Assembly: GCF_014334135.1 (NCBI RefSeq)
Contig: NZ_CP060497.1
Location: forward strand, 4,092,001-4,156,000
Direction: 5' to 3'
Origin: Olivibacter sp. SDN3
Lineage (GTDB): Bacteria; Bacteroidota; Bacteroidia; Sphingobacteriales; Sphingobacteriaceae
Length of the DNA stretch: 64,000 bases
The translations under genes were made by a program, and so were the position numbers. The notes beneath the pieces were generated by a model. It saw only the letters and a list, made by a program, of their open reading frames with translations, had not been told where the DNA came from and ran no database searches. Within the stretch, counting starts at the first letter, position 1, and each line of letters opens with the position of its first letter. Of this stretch, positions 1 to 8,638 are shown piece after piece.

Positions 1-600
1 GAACAAAAAGGTAAGAATGCCAGTAGAAATGCATTACAAACAGTCACTCTTTTAGATACCATCGCTAAACATCAATTTGATGCGTGTATTGGTGGAGCTC
101 GAAGAGATGAGGAGAAAGCTCGGGCTAAAGAACGTATTTTCTCGGTGAGAGATGAGTTTGGACAGTGGGATCCAAAGCGTCAGCGGCCAGAGTTATGGAA
201 TATATACAACGGGCGGATCCATAAAGGAGAGAATGTGCGCGTTTTTCCGATCAGTAATTGGACAGAGTTGGACGTGTGGAATTATATCAAGCGCGAAAAT
301 ATATCATTACCTTCGATTTATTTTGCACATGAAAGGGAATGTATTACCAGAAATAACCAGTTAATGGCCGCTTCACCCTTTCTAAATATGGACGAAGACG
401 ATCTTATAGAAAGGAAAAAAGTTAGGTTTCGTACGGTGGGTGATATGACTTGTACTGCTGCTGTTGAATCTGAAGCCGTGCTTATTGACGATATTATTGC
501 GGAAATCAGTCAGTCGAAAATTAGCGAGCGCGGCGCGAGAATGGATGATAAAGTTTCGGAAGCGGCTATGGAGGATCGAAAAAAAGGTGGTTATTTTTAA
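1..600 (+). CDS. cysD: Sulfate adenylyltransferase subunit 2 (partial, 5' end cut by window)
   Basis: CysD is the small subunit of ATP sulfurylase and makes APS from ATP and sulfate together with the GTPase CysN. The frame is open from base 1 to the TAA at 598-600, giving 199 residues; the family is about 300, so roughly the first 100 are missing. Recognisable blocks are GGARRDEEKARAKERIFS (encoded about 91-144), SNWTELDVWNYI, RTVGDMTCTAAVES and the family C-terminus KKGGYF. An ATG at 145 is internal and not the start. cysN follows after 63 bp on the same strand, as in typical cysDN operons. Confidence 0.95.
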   Translation, partial: EQKGKNASRNALQTVTLLDTIAKHQFDACIGGARRDEEKARAKERIFSVRDEFGQWDPKRQRPELWNIYNGRIHKGENVRVFPISNWTELDVWNYIKRENISLPSIYFAHERECITRNNQLMAASPFLNMDEDDLIERKKVRFRTVGDMTCTAAVESEAVLIDDIIAEISQSKISERGARMDDKVSEAAMEDRKKGGYF

Positions 601-663
601 TAAATGATCAGATTCTTCACGTGGGTAAATTAATGAATGACTAATTGGAATTGAATTGACAAA

Positions 664-1917
664 ATGAATATTTTAAAATTTTTTACGGCAGGTAGTGTAG
701 ACGATGGAAAAAGTACACTTATTGGTAGGATGCTTTATGACACCGAATCGATCCTGGCAGATCAGTTGGAAGCATTACAGAATTCCAATCGTAAAAATGA
801 TGACGGAACTATAGATCTGGCTATACTCACCGATGGATTAAGGGCAGAAAGAGAGCAGGGCATTACTATCGATGTAGCGTACAAATATTTTCAAACAGAA
901 AAGCGCAAATTTATAATTGCAGACACTCCCGGGCACATTCAATATACCAGAAATATGGTTACGGGAGCTTCAACAGCCGATTTAGCTATTGTATTGATAG
1001 ACGCACGTAACGGAGTGGTTGAACAAACTGTACGACACTCGTATTTAGTTTCACTTCTGGGAATTAAACACTTAATTGTTTGTGTAAATAAAATGGATAT
1101 GGTAGACTATAGTGAGGAGGTGTTTGGGTCTATCATTCAGAAATATAAAGCGTTAGCACATCAACTGAATTTGGAAGAAGTTACCTACATTCCTGTAAGC
1201 GCCTTGAAAGGCGATAATGTAGTGCAAACATCTGAACGTATGTTTTGGTATCGGGGAAAAAGTTTACTTCATTATTTGGAACAAGTAGATGTTACACCCA
1301 CTTTGGATGTTGCCTACGCTAGATTGCCAGTGCAATGGGTCGTTCGGCCGCAAACTGATGATTTGCATGATTACCGTGGGTACGCTGGGAAGGTCGCTAG
1401 TGGAACTTTTAGATTAAATGATGAGGTAACTGTTTTACCGTCTGGCCAAACATCGGTAGTTAGTAAGATAGAGCAGTATAATCTGTCTCCTGAAGAGGCT
1501 TATGCCGGCCAGTCAATTGTCATGCATCTCAAGGATGATATTGATATTAGTCGAGGAGACGTTATTGTCAACAGTACGAACTTGCCCTATCAAAGCCAGA
1601 TAATTGAAGCAGACCTTTGCTGGATGGATACACGTCCATTGGATTCATCAATTACCTATCTCATACAGCATAATAGTAAAATAACACGCTGTAAGATTCA
1701 AGAAATTGTCTATAACGTAGATATTAATACCTTGGAGAAACATAGTGCGGAGGAATTTAAACTCAATGATATAGGCAGGGTGAGGTTAAAGACTGCAGAA
1801 GCATTACCTTTTGATTTATATGACGATAATAGAACAAATGGTTCTGCAATCTTAGTTGATAGTAGAACCAATTTAACCGTTGGAGCGTTGATGTTTCGGG
1901 TCGCCTTTGATTATTAG
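664..1917 (+). CDS. cysN: Sulfate adenylyltransferase subunit 1 (GTPase)
   Basis: Large subunit of ATP sulfurylase; GTP hydrolysis drives APS formation by CysD. The 417-residue protein carries the P-loop GSVDDGKS (10-17), the switch region AEREQGITID (61-70), DTPGH (87-91) and NKMD (142-145), followed by EF-Tu-like beta-barrel domains. It ends at the length of plain CysN, so there is no fused APS kinase (CysC) domain. It forms an operon with cysD. Its 3' end lies 30 bp from an IS1182-family insertion, which has probably displaced the natural terminator. Confidence 0.96.
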   Translation: MNILKFFTAGSVDDGKSTLIGRMLYDTESILADQLEALQNSNRKNDDGTIDLAILTDGLRAEREQGITIDVAYKYFQTEKRKFIIADTPGHIQYTRNMVTGASTADLAIVLIDARNGVVEQTVRHSYLVSLLGIKHLIVCVNKMDMVDYSEEVFGSIIQKYKALAHQLNLEEVTYIPVSALKGDNVVQTSERMFWYRGKSLLHYLEQVDVTPTLDVAYARLPVQWVVRPQTDDLHDYRGYAGKVASGTFRLNDEVTVLPSGQTSVVSKIEQYNLSPEEAYAGQSIVMHLKDDIDISRGDVIVNSTNLPYQSQIIEADLCWMDTRPLDSSITYLIQHNSKITRCKIQEIVYNVDINTLEKHSAEEFKLNDIGRVRLKTAEALPFDLYDDNRTNGSAILVDSRTNLTVGALMFRVAFDY

Positions 1918-1978
1918 ATAAGGGAGAAAATTGTTATAAAACAATAAGGAGCTGTCTAAAAAGCCCTATTAATAGAAG

Positions 1979-2015
1979 ATCCCCGATACTGAAAAAGTGT
2001 CGGGGATTTTTATTT
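1979..2015 (+). terminator. Terminator-like hairpin inside the IS1182 left end
   Basis: ATCCCCGATACT (1979-1990), loop GAAAA, AGTGTCGGGGAT (1996-2007) forms a 12-bp stem with one G-U pair, followed by TTTTTATTTTTT. It lies between the IS left end and the transposase start, so it should stop transcription entering from outside (for example from cysN). The identical hairpin is in copy 2. Confidence 0.75.
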
Positions 2016-2702
2016 TTTGTCCTAAAAAACAGTTATTTTTAGGTGCACCCAAACAATATGGCAAACATACTATTCAAAGCATTACCGTCCAACAGTCCGA
2101 GCCTGTTTCCGGAAGATATTTTTGCAAAGATCCCAGAGAACCACCCGGTACGTCTGGTAAATGCAGTGGTTGACAGACTGAACATCGACCACATCATAGG
2201 ACAGTACAAAGGTGGCGGCACGAGCAGTTTCCATCCGCGTATGATGATCAAAGTGCTGTTCTATGCCTATCTGGGCAACATCTATTCGTGCCGCAGGATA
2301 GAAAAGGCCTTACAGGAGAATATCTATTTCATGTGGCTTTCGGGCCACAGTGCACCGGATTACCGAACGATCAACCACTTCCGTGGCAAAAGACTTAAAG
2401 GGCATATCCATTCCCTTTTTGCCGATGTTGTCCGTTTGCTTGCCGAACTGGGCTATGTAAGCCTAAAGGTCCAGTACATAGACGGTACAAAGATTGAATC
2501 GGCGGCAGGCCGTTACACTTTTGTATGGAAAGGTTCGGTGGAAAAGAACAAAGCAAAACTGGAAAATAAAATACAGTCGGTCCTCTCGGACATTGAATCA
2601 CAGATAAAACAGGACCAATCGGAACTGGGCAGGGATGAAACACCCTGGAGTTGCTACCTTTAAAGCGAGACAGATTTAGACAGTAATTTTAAATTTGTAG
2701 AA

Positions 2703-3002
2703 ATGCATAGAAAATTTGATGATTCGTTTAAGATAATGGCGGTCGATTTGAGCGTTGTTAAGGGATCTGTAGCCGATGTAGCTAAGGAATTAGACATAGA
2801 CCCCAGTTTACTGAGTAAATGGCGTAGAAATCCACGTTATAATGGGAATAAGGTTTTACCTGACAATCCCAAGATCAGTCCGGAGGAGCAGGAGTTAAGG
2901 ATTTTACGCAAGAAATTAAGAGATACAGAATTAGAACGCGATATCTTAAAAAAGGCCATAGCCATCTTCTCCAGGGGAGACGGTCCATATACCGGTTCAT
3001 AA
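2703..3002 (+). CDS. IS3-family transposase OrfA (helix-turn-helix)
   Basis: 99 residues: an N-terminal helix-turn-helix (about residues 5-45, with AKELDIDPSLLSKWRR) followed by a leucine-zipper-like helix (EQELRILRKKLRDTELERDILKK). This is the DNA-binding and multimerisation part of IS3 transposases. A slippery heptamer A AAA AAG occurs at 2948-2954 in the correct phase for -1 frameshifting; a -1 shift enters the OrfB frame (reading on as ...IYRFIKENREVYSVEKM). OrfA itself looks intact. Confidence 0.9.
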   Translation: MHRKFDDSFKIMAVDLSVVKGSVADVAKELDIDPSLLSKWRRNPRYNGNKVLPDNPKISPEEQELRILRKKLRDTELERDILKKAIAIFSRGDGPYTGS

Positions 3003-3864
3003 AGGAGAACCGAGAAGTATATTCCGTAGAGAAGATGTGCGAAGTATTGAACGTTAGCAGCAGTTGTTTTTACCGTTGGCTGGTTTGGCCCGAATCCCCC
3101 AGGGAACAACGCAGTAAAGCACTTGTGGATAAAATACAGCAGGTACACAGTGACAGTAAGTATATCTATGGCAGCCCACGGATAACCGCAGAGCTGCACA
3201 AAAAGGTGAAATGGTATCAAGAAGCTACGTAGCAAGATTGATGAAGAAACATGGGATACGAAGTAAGGTTAAGAAAAAATATAGGGTGACCACAGATTCG
3301 AGCCATAGTTATAGGATAGCTGAAAATCTCCTCCAAAGAGATTTTTCAGCGGATTCCCTATCGCAAAAATGGGTTAGCGACATTACTTACATCCATACCG
3401 GCAAAGGGTGGCTTTATCTAACAACGGTTATCGATCTGGCGGACAGAAAAGTCATTGGATGGTCTTTAAGCACCGATATGACGACTAAAAACACTTCTGT
3501 ACAAGCCATCAAAATGGCTATTAGAAACCGAGGTATCAAAGATGGTCTTATCTTCCATTCGGATAGAGGGATCCAATATGCCTGCGATGAATTCAGGAGG
3601 GTAATTGTAAAAAACAAGATACTTCAAAGCATGAGTAGGAAGGCCAATTGCTGGGACAATGCAGTAGCTGAGAGCTTTTTCAAGACACTAAAGGCTGAAA
3701 TGATCTACCATAGAAAATTCATCGATCAGCAATCGGCTAAATTGGAGATCTTTGGATATATTGAAGGTTTTTATAATACCAAAAGAACACATTCTGCCCT
3801 GGGATATAAAACCCCTAAGCAGATCGAAGAGATGCTATTGGAAAAAGAGAAAATGGCAGCATAA
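2955..3864 (+). pseudogene. IS3-family transposase OrfB (DDE), frame broken
   Basis: The integrase part of the IS3 transposase. The frame entered by the -1 shift from OrfA runs to a TAG at 3230-3232, while the rest of the protein continues in the next -1 frame from about 3206 to 3864. Joining them gives AELHKK-GEMVSRSYVARLMKKHG, the usual family sequence. The break is at the A-run 3200-3204 (AAAAAG); one extra A there would restore the frame. The DDE residues are in the second part: WVSDIT, FHSDRG and AESFFKTLK. It could be a one-base deletion, a sequencing error or a second slippage site. Confidence 0.82.
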
Positions 3865-5041
3865 AAAAGTCTCCTATTTTAAGTTGCAATTCCACCCAAA
3901 CCTATTAAGAGCAATGAGCTCAGGGACAGACTTTCTTTACTGAACGAAAAGCTCAAAGCAACAGCAAAACCTACCCAAAAACAGCTTAAAAAGCTGCGGG
4001 AAGAACATCTTCCAAGGCTGGAAAAGTACGAAAAGCAATTGGCTACACTGGGGGAAAGGAACAGTTACAGCAAAACCGATGAAGATGCCACCTTCATGCG
4101 GCTGAAAGATGACCACATGCAGAACGGGCAGCTCAAACCGGCCTACAACACGCAGATCAGTACGGAAGAACAGTTCATCACCCACTACAGTATCCACCAG
4201 ACAAGCACCGATACCACCACATTGGAAGACCATCTTGATAGCTTCGAAGATCAATATAACAGGCAGAGCGATGTGGTGGTGGCCGATGCCGGTTACGGAA
4301 GTGAAGAGAACTATGAAATGCTGGAATCAAAGAACATAGAAGGTTAAGTGAAATATAATTACTTCCACAAAGAGCAGAAACGCAACCAGAGGAACAATCC
4401 TTTTCTATTACAGAACCTGTATTATCATAAAGAGCAGGACTTCTATGTGTGCCCGATGGGACAGAAGATGGAGTTTGCCGGTAAGGGAATACGCAAAAGC
4501 ACCAATGGATATAGTTCCCGGGTGAGCTATTACAGGGCCGAACGCTGTGAAGGCTGCCCGCTTCGGGGGCAGTGCCATAAAGCGCAGGGAAACAGGATCA
4601 TCGAAGTCAACCACCGGTTGAACGAACTGAAGACCAGGGCACGCGAACGTCTAACATCGGAAACAGGAAAGTACCACCGGAGTAAACGCCCCATAGAAGT
4701 GGAGGCGGTCTTCGGACAGATGAAAAGCAACAACAGATTCAACAGGTTAACCATGAGGGGGCTTGAAAAGGTCGATATTGAGTTCGCCCTGATGTGTATA
4801 GGGCATAACCTGAGAAAATGGTCGAAAAAGCTCCTGAAAACAACTTCGTCAGGCCCAAACAACGAACCTAAATACAATAATCCCCTTATTTATGACCCCA
4901 AATGGATAAACTACTGCTATCAACCATTGGTCGCATAGAGTAACATCCTAAAACCGATAGACTCTACAGGTAGATACAAAACGAAAGAAGGCGCCCTTTT
5001 TAGACGCCTTCTTATTGTTTTTAGCTATCTATAGAAAAAGT

Positions 5042-5689
5042 CTATATTCTGAAGCCTAATCCAACCGTCCAAACTCTGTTTGTTTGTTTTATATCGGTTC
5101 CGTCAAAGCGAGTAGCTAAATTGGTTAAACCTAAGCCATAACCGCCATGAATCATTAATCCATTCCTGAACTCAAAGCCGCCGATGAAATTTAAACCAAA
5201 ATCAGTTGACTTTAAGGCACCATCTCCACCAAACTCAAAATCGGGTATATCTGTTTCAACAGAACCACCATTATTAGACTCCCATTTATTTTTGCCTGAT
5301 ATTCCAAAAGCGATATAAGGACCTGCCCCTAAAAAGAAGCTGCCAGCATCTGCGGTTGGAAATTTAGCGACAAAGTTGACGGGAACTTCTATCCACATGG
5401 TATTTTGAGTATAGTTGCCGAGTTGATTTTCTGATAACTTAGCACCTTTTCCTTGCAAGGATACGCCAGGTTGGATATAAAACCAGTCTGTTGCTATTGG
5501 AGCATCTAGAAATGCTGTTACATGAAAATTAGTAGTTGAGCCTGTAGAGGAGATATTTTCTCCATTGCTCGAAAAGTTGTATTTAGGAAAATTAACTCCC
5601 GCTTTTAAACCAAATCCCATTTCTTGTTGGGCAAATGTTGCACTACTAGTTAATAATACTGCTATTAAAGATAATAATAATTTTTTCAT
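5042..5689 (-). CDS. Outer membrane beta-barrel protein (PorT/OmpW-like)
   Basis: 215 residues with a signal peptide (MKKLLLSLIAVLLTSSATFAQ) and then alternating amphipathic beta strands rich in glycine and aromatics, such as FGLKAGVNFPKYNF, WIEVPVNFVAKF, FFLGAGPYIAFGISG and LMIHGGYGLGLTNLA. It ends VWTVGLGFRI, a typical last barrel strand. This fits the small Bacteroidota outer membrane barrels (PF13568-like). Ligand and function cannot be told from sequence. It is convergent with cysN, with IS1182 copy 1 between them. Confidence 0.75.
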   Translation of the reverse strand: MKKLLLSLIAVLLTSSATFAQQEMGFGLKAGVNFPKYNFSSNGENISSTGSTTNFHVTAFLDAPIATDWFYIQPGVSLQGKGAKLSENQLGNYTQNTMWIEVPVNFVAKFPTADAGSFFLGAGPYIAFGISGKNKWESNNGGSVETDIPDFEFGGDGALKSTDFGLNFIGGFEFRNGLMIHGGYGLGLTNLATRFDGTDIKQTNRVWTVGLGFRI

Positions 5690-5837
5690 GGTTTTATTTT
5701 TTATTTATTTGTTATATCTACAATATATGCAATTGATGCGCCAAAAGTTGTAACCGATTAATAAACAGGTTTTTATGTTGACGGTTTTAGAGAAAGGGAT
5801 GTACTTATTTTAAGACAGTACACATGAAATGGTCTGT

Positions 5838-6908
5838 TTAGAACAACGAGAGTTGGTTTTTCAATGGTTTATTGGTGTAAAAATTGGAAATGGCAACTCC
5901 TAAAAGCCGTATACTTTTGCCGTTTATGGGTGCTGCATGTAGGAGGTCAATGGCGTACTTTTCTATCTGTTCTATACTGGACAGCGGAGCAATATGCGTG
6001 TAATTGCGTGTGATCTGTTTGAAGTCGCTGAATTTTATTTTAACAGTTATCGTATTCCCTTTTAAGCTTTTAGAAAGCAGTCTGTCATAAACTTTCCGCA
6101 CTATGATTTTTAATTCGTCAATAATTTCGCTTATGAGAAACAAGTCTGTATTAAAGGTATCTTCGGCTCCAACAGATTTTACTTTTCTAAACGGACGAAC
6201 TGGTCTATTATCGATACCTCTGACAATATCAAAGTAAAAATTTCCTGATTTGCCGAAATGTTTAACTAAATCGTATTTAGTGAGGTGCTTTAAATCAGCA
6301 CCAGTATAAATACCCAATTTATTCATCTTTTGTGCAGTAACCTTTCCAACACCGTGAAACTTTTGGACAGGTAGATTTTCGATAAAGTTTTCAATTTTCG
6401 ATGGACCTATAAAGGTCAACCCATTAGGTTTATTCAGGTCGGACGCTACTTTTGCAATGAACTTACAAGTAGAAATACCAGCAGATGCTGTGAGGTTCAG
6501 TTCATCGTTGATAGCTTCTTTTATCTGTTTAGCTATTTCGATCGCAGAACATATCCCTAGTTTATCTTGGGAAACATCTAAATATGCTTCATCTAACGAC
6601 ATCGGTTCAATAAAATCTGTGTACCGTTTAAATATATCGCGTATTTGTTTAGAAACTTGCTTATACACTTCAAACCTCGGTTTAACAAAAATTAATTGAG
6701 GGCAAAGGGCTAATGCCTTGCGGGAAGACATGGCAGAACGTATGCCGAACCTACGTGCTTCATAACTTGCTGTTGCAACCACACCGCGTTGATCAGGTAA
6801 ACCACCTACTACAATTGGTTTATCTTTATATAATGGATTATCTCGTTGTTCTATGGAAGCATAAAAGGCATCCATGTCTATATGAATAATCTTTCGAGGT
6901 TCCATCAA
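5838..6908 (-). CDS. dinB: DNA polymerase IV (Y-family translesion polymerase)
   Basis: 356 residues, standard length. The first catalytic motif HIDMDAFYASIEQRD (residues 9-23) has metal ligand D11 and the steric-gate region F15/Y16; the second, MSLDEAYLDVS, carries D106 and E107. The thumb and little-finger domains follow, and the C-terminus ends NQLSLF, a classic beta-clamp binding motif. It copies past damaged template bases. It starts with two ATG codons; the first is given. A lone receiver-domain gene lies 51 bp upstream on the same strand, which may be chance or co-transcription. Confidence 0.96.
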   Translation of the reverse strand: MMEPRKIIHIDMDAFYASIEQRDNPLYKDKPIVVGGLPDQRGVVATASYEARRFGIRSAMSSRKALALCPQLIFVKPRFEVYKQVSKQIRDIFKRYTDFIEPMSLDEAYLDVSQDKLGICSAIEIAKQIKEAINDELNLTASAGISTCKFIAKVASDLNKPNGLTFIGPSKIENFIENLPVQKFHGVGKVTAQKMNKLGIYTGADLKHLTKYDLVKHFGKSGNFYFDIVRGIDNRPVRPFRKVKSVGAEDTFNTDLFLISEIIDELKIIVRKVYDRLLSKSLKGNTITVKIKFSDFKQITRNYTHIAPLSSIEQIEKYAIDLLHAAPINGKSIRLLGVAISNFYTNKPLKNQLSLF

Positions 6909-6959
6909 GGTACTTTTAAAATTGCATTAGTAGATTGTCGATACTAATGTTGTGTTAAC

Positions 6960-7322
6960 TTATATTTTTAATAGCGATAATGCTAAGCTTTCCAGCTCGT
7001 CAAGGTCAAACGGTTTTTTAAGATAATTATCAGCACCGGCTTCTTCTGCTAACGCAGGGAGATTGCTATTTGCTGAAAACAGAATTACAGGAATTTCTTT
7101 TAAATGTAATGTCGCCTTTAAAGCTTGGGTAGCCTTCACACCGCCTAATCCGGGAATCCAGTTATCTATCAAAATAATATCAGGACTTGCTTTTTCGACC
7201 TGCTCTATAATATTATTGCTGTGGGGAGATGATGCTACCTCAAAATCGAGGTTCTCAAAAACTACCGAACAGAAATAAAGTATATCTTCATCGTCGTCTA
7301 ATATCAGTATCTTGTTTGGCAT
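6960..7322 (-). CDS. Stand-alone response regulator receiver domain
   Basis: 120 residues, one CheY-like domain and no output domain. Acidic residues D9-D11, the phospho-acceptor D53 (IILIDNW), S82 and K102 in YLKKPF are the expected conserved positions. It would receive a phosphate from a histidine kinase and act by protein contact. No kinase gene is nearby, so its partner is unknown. dinB follows on the same strand after 51 bp. Confidence 0.9.
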   Translation of the reverse strand: MPNKILILDDDEDILYFCSVVFENLDFEVASSPHSNNIIEQVEKASPDIILIDNWIPGLGGVKATQALKATLHLKEIPVILFSANSNLPALAEEAGADNYLKKPFDLDELESLALSLLKI

Positions 7323-7526
7323 AACCTGTAATCTTAAAAACGTTTATTTTATCTATAAAGTAAGCTGAATAAATTATTATGAAACACCGAAAGCTAATTT
7401 ATACAAAAAAAATGTGTTTGGCCTTATGCTATGTAATTTTTTTAAACTAACTATTAATTTATTTTAATTTTAGCGATTTGTCTAGTAATAGCATGAACCG
7501 CAGTTGTTTTGAATTTTAGGAATTTG

Positions 7527-7823
7527 TCAAAGATATTGCCGTATTACTTGTTCTAAATGAGATTTCTGCACAACACCATTCTGTCGCCATTTTATTTGAC
7601 CCTCTCTAAAAAGTATAAACGTTGGAACTCCCTGAATCCTGAAAGCCGAAGAAATTCTCGGGTTTTTGTCTACATCTACCTTCAGAATGATAATTTTTTC
7701 TCCTACGGAAGACTTTACTTCTTTCATAACCGGAGTCATGGCTGTGCAGGGGGCGCACCATTCCGCATAAAAGTCAACTAATACAGGTGTTTGGCCGTTA
7801 ATCAAATCCGAGAATTTTGACAT
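7527..7823 (-). CDS. trxA: Thioredoxin
   Basis: 98 residues forming one thioredoxin fold. The active site is WCAPC (22-26), where most thioredoxins have WCGPC, and the cis-proline loop is GVPTF (P67). It has no signal peptide, so it should be a cytosolic disulfide reductase served by a thioredoxin reductase; trxB is at 59695. The Gly to Ala change in the active site is seen in other thioredoxin-like proteins and would shift redox potential only slightly. A strong Shine-Dalgarno sequence precedes the start. Confidence 0.9.
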   Translation of the reverse strand: MSKFSDLINGQTPVLVDFYAEWCAPCTAMTPVMKEVKSSVGEKIIILKVDVDKNPRISSAFRIQGVPTFILFREGQIKWRQNGVVQKSHLEQVIRQYL

Positions 7824-7827
7824 AGTT

Positions 7828-7835
7828 ATCCTCCC
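7828..7835 (-). promoter_or_regulatory. Strong Shine-Dalgarno of the thioredoxin gene
   Basis: The minus strand reads GGGAGGAT followed by AACTATG. A full GGAGG at this spacing is unusual here, because most Bacteroidota genes start without one, and it supports 7823 as the start. Confidence 0.6.
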
Positions 7836-8029
7836 AATTATCTATTTAGTAAAAATATAGCTTTACCTACCGTATGAACGTAAAATTTTATACGATTACT
7901 CGTGGTTTATTATGTTATAGCGTTACATTGAAACTTCTGAACCAATCTTCCTAATTGTCGAGATCTAAATGTTCGTTCAGAACTCTAAAAAATAACGACA
8001 ACTAACTTTCATTAATGCTTTTAAATTTG

Positions 8030-8393
8030 TGGAGTCGGAGGGATTCGAACCCTCGTCCAAACATGGTACTGTTTATGCTTTCTACATGCTTAGCTTCCGT
8101 TTAATTGTCGGGAAATAGAAGGTCGGCTGCTTACCTGTACTGTTTTCCGTAGACGTTTTATTTCATTGATTCATCACGTCTCTGAACCAACTAGCTTCGT
8201 TAATCGATGCTCCTGACGCTATATTACGAAGCAGAATACAGCGGAACAAAAGCTATGCTAATTCTAAATTAGGCAGCTAAGGCGTAGTTATTTTCGCCAT
8301 TTAAAAAGTTGAAAGTTCAGATTAAAGTGCTAGACTAACAATGCACTGCATGCTTACATAACCGTCTCCATCCTGTCAATTCCGGTCGACCCC
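8030..8393 (-). ncRNA. ssrA: Transfer-messenger RNA (tmRNA)
   Basis: Releases stalled ribosomes and tags the unfinished protein for degradation. On the minus strand the 5' end GGGGTCG (8393-8387) pairs with CGACTCC at the 3' end, followed by discriminator A at 8030; CCA is not encoded. The T-arm GAGGGTTCGAATCCCTC is present. The tag frame GGC GAA AAT AAC TAC GCC TTA GCT GCC TAA (8298-8269) gives GENNYALAA, with the usual C-terminal ALAA protease signal. About 364 nt, of one-piece type. Confidence 0.96.
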
Positions 8394-8572
8394 ATTGATT
8401 ACGCAAAATACAAATATACGCATTTTTTATTGAAATAATGTGTTCATGTTGCTTTTGGTGTGGAATATTATTTTATTCCGGACTTGGAATTTACTCCGGT
8501 AGTAAATGAAAGGCTTCATTAAAAAGTCGGGCATGTGTCATCTCATTGGGTTAGCGGTTTACATTGCTGTTT

Positions 8573-8614
8573 AAAAAGCCAAAATCTATCGAGTCCGATA
8601 GATACTGGCTTTTT
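8573..8614. terminator. Bidirectional hairpin terminator downstream of the aminotransferase gene
   Basis: AAAAAGCCA (8573-8581) pairs with TGGCTTTTT (8606-8614), with an inner stem ATCTATCG/CGATAGAT. It has a T-run on both strands and lies just after the aminotransferase stop. Confidence 0.75.
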
Positions 8615-8638
8615 ATAGGAAAAATGCAGCTTTATATA

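Larger units (their letters stand above)
2646..3894 (+). mobile_element. IS3-family (IS150-like) insertion sequence
   Basis: 1249 bp with ends beginning TGGAGTTGCTACCTTTAAA and finishing TTTTAAGTTGCAATTCCA, imperfect inverted repeats with the TG...CA termini usual for IS3. The flanks carry a 3-bp duplication CCC (2643-2645 and 3895-3897), which is confirmed because the uninterrupted copy 2 of the host IS has a single CCC at this point. It encodes orfA and a DDE-type orfB in the usual overlapping arrangement. orfB has a second frame break, so the element may be dead. Confidence 0.95.
2058..4938 (+). pseudogene. IS1182-family transposase, disrupted
   Basis: The reading frame matches the intact 19261-20889 transposase but is destroyed twice. 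An IS3-family element interrupts it at 2646, after about 195 shared residues, and a C to A change makes a TAA at 4345-4347 where copy 2 has TAC. The N-terminal part holds the first catalytic Asp (YIDGTKIES) and the C-terminal part after the stop holds the Glu region (RPIEVEAVFGQMK). The pieces cannot give a working transposase. The near identity with copy 2 means the damage is recent. Confidence 0.93.
1948..5013 (+). mobile_element. IS1182-family element, copy 1, interrupted by an IS3-family element
   Basis: Bases 1948-2645 and 3898-5013 are the same element as 19151-20964. Removing the nested IS3 (2646-3894) and one copy of its CCC duplication leaves 1814 bp, exactly the length of copy 2. 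The ends share GTCTAAAAAG (1954-1963) and its complement CTTTTTAGAC (4996-5005). I see two base differences from copy 2: a TAC to TAA change ending at 4347, and acaaaac versus acaaaaa near 4982. No direct target repeat is visible. The element sits just 3' of cysN. Confidence 0.93.

Noticed and set aside
8030-8100. A possible tRNA gene, because of the T-arm-like GGTTCGAATCC on the minus strand.
   Set aside because: It is the 3' half of the tRNA-like domain of tmRNA; the matching 5' half and tag frame are 300 bp away.
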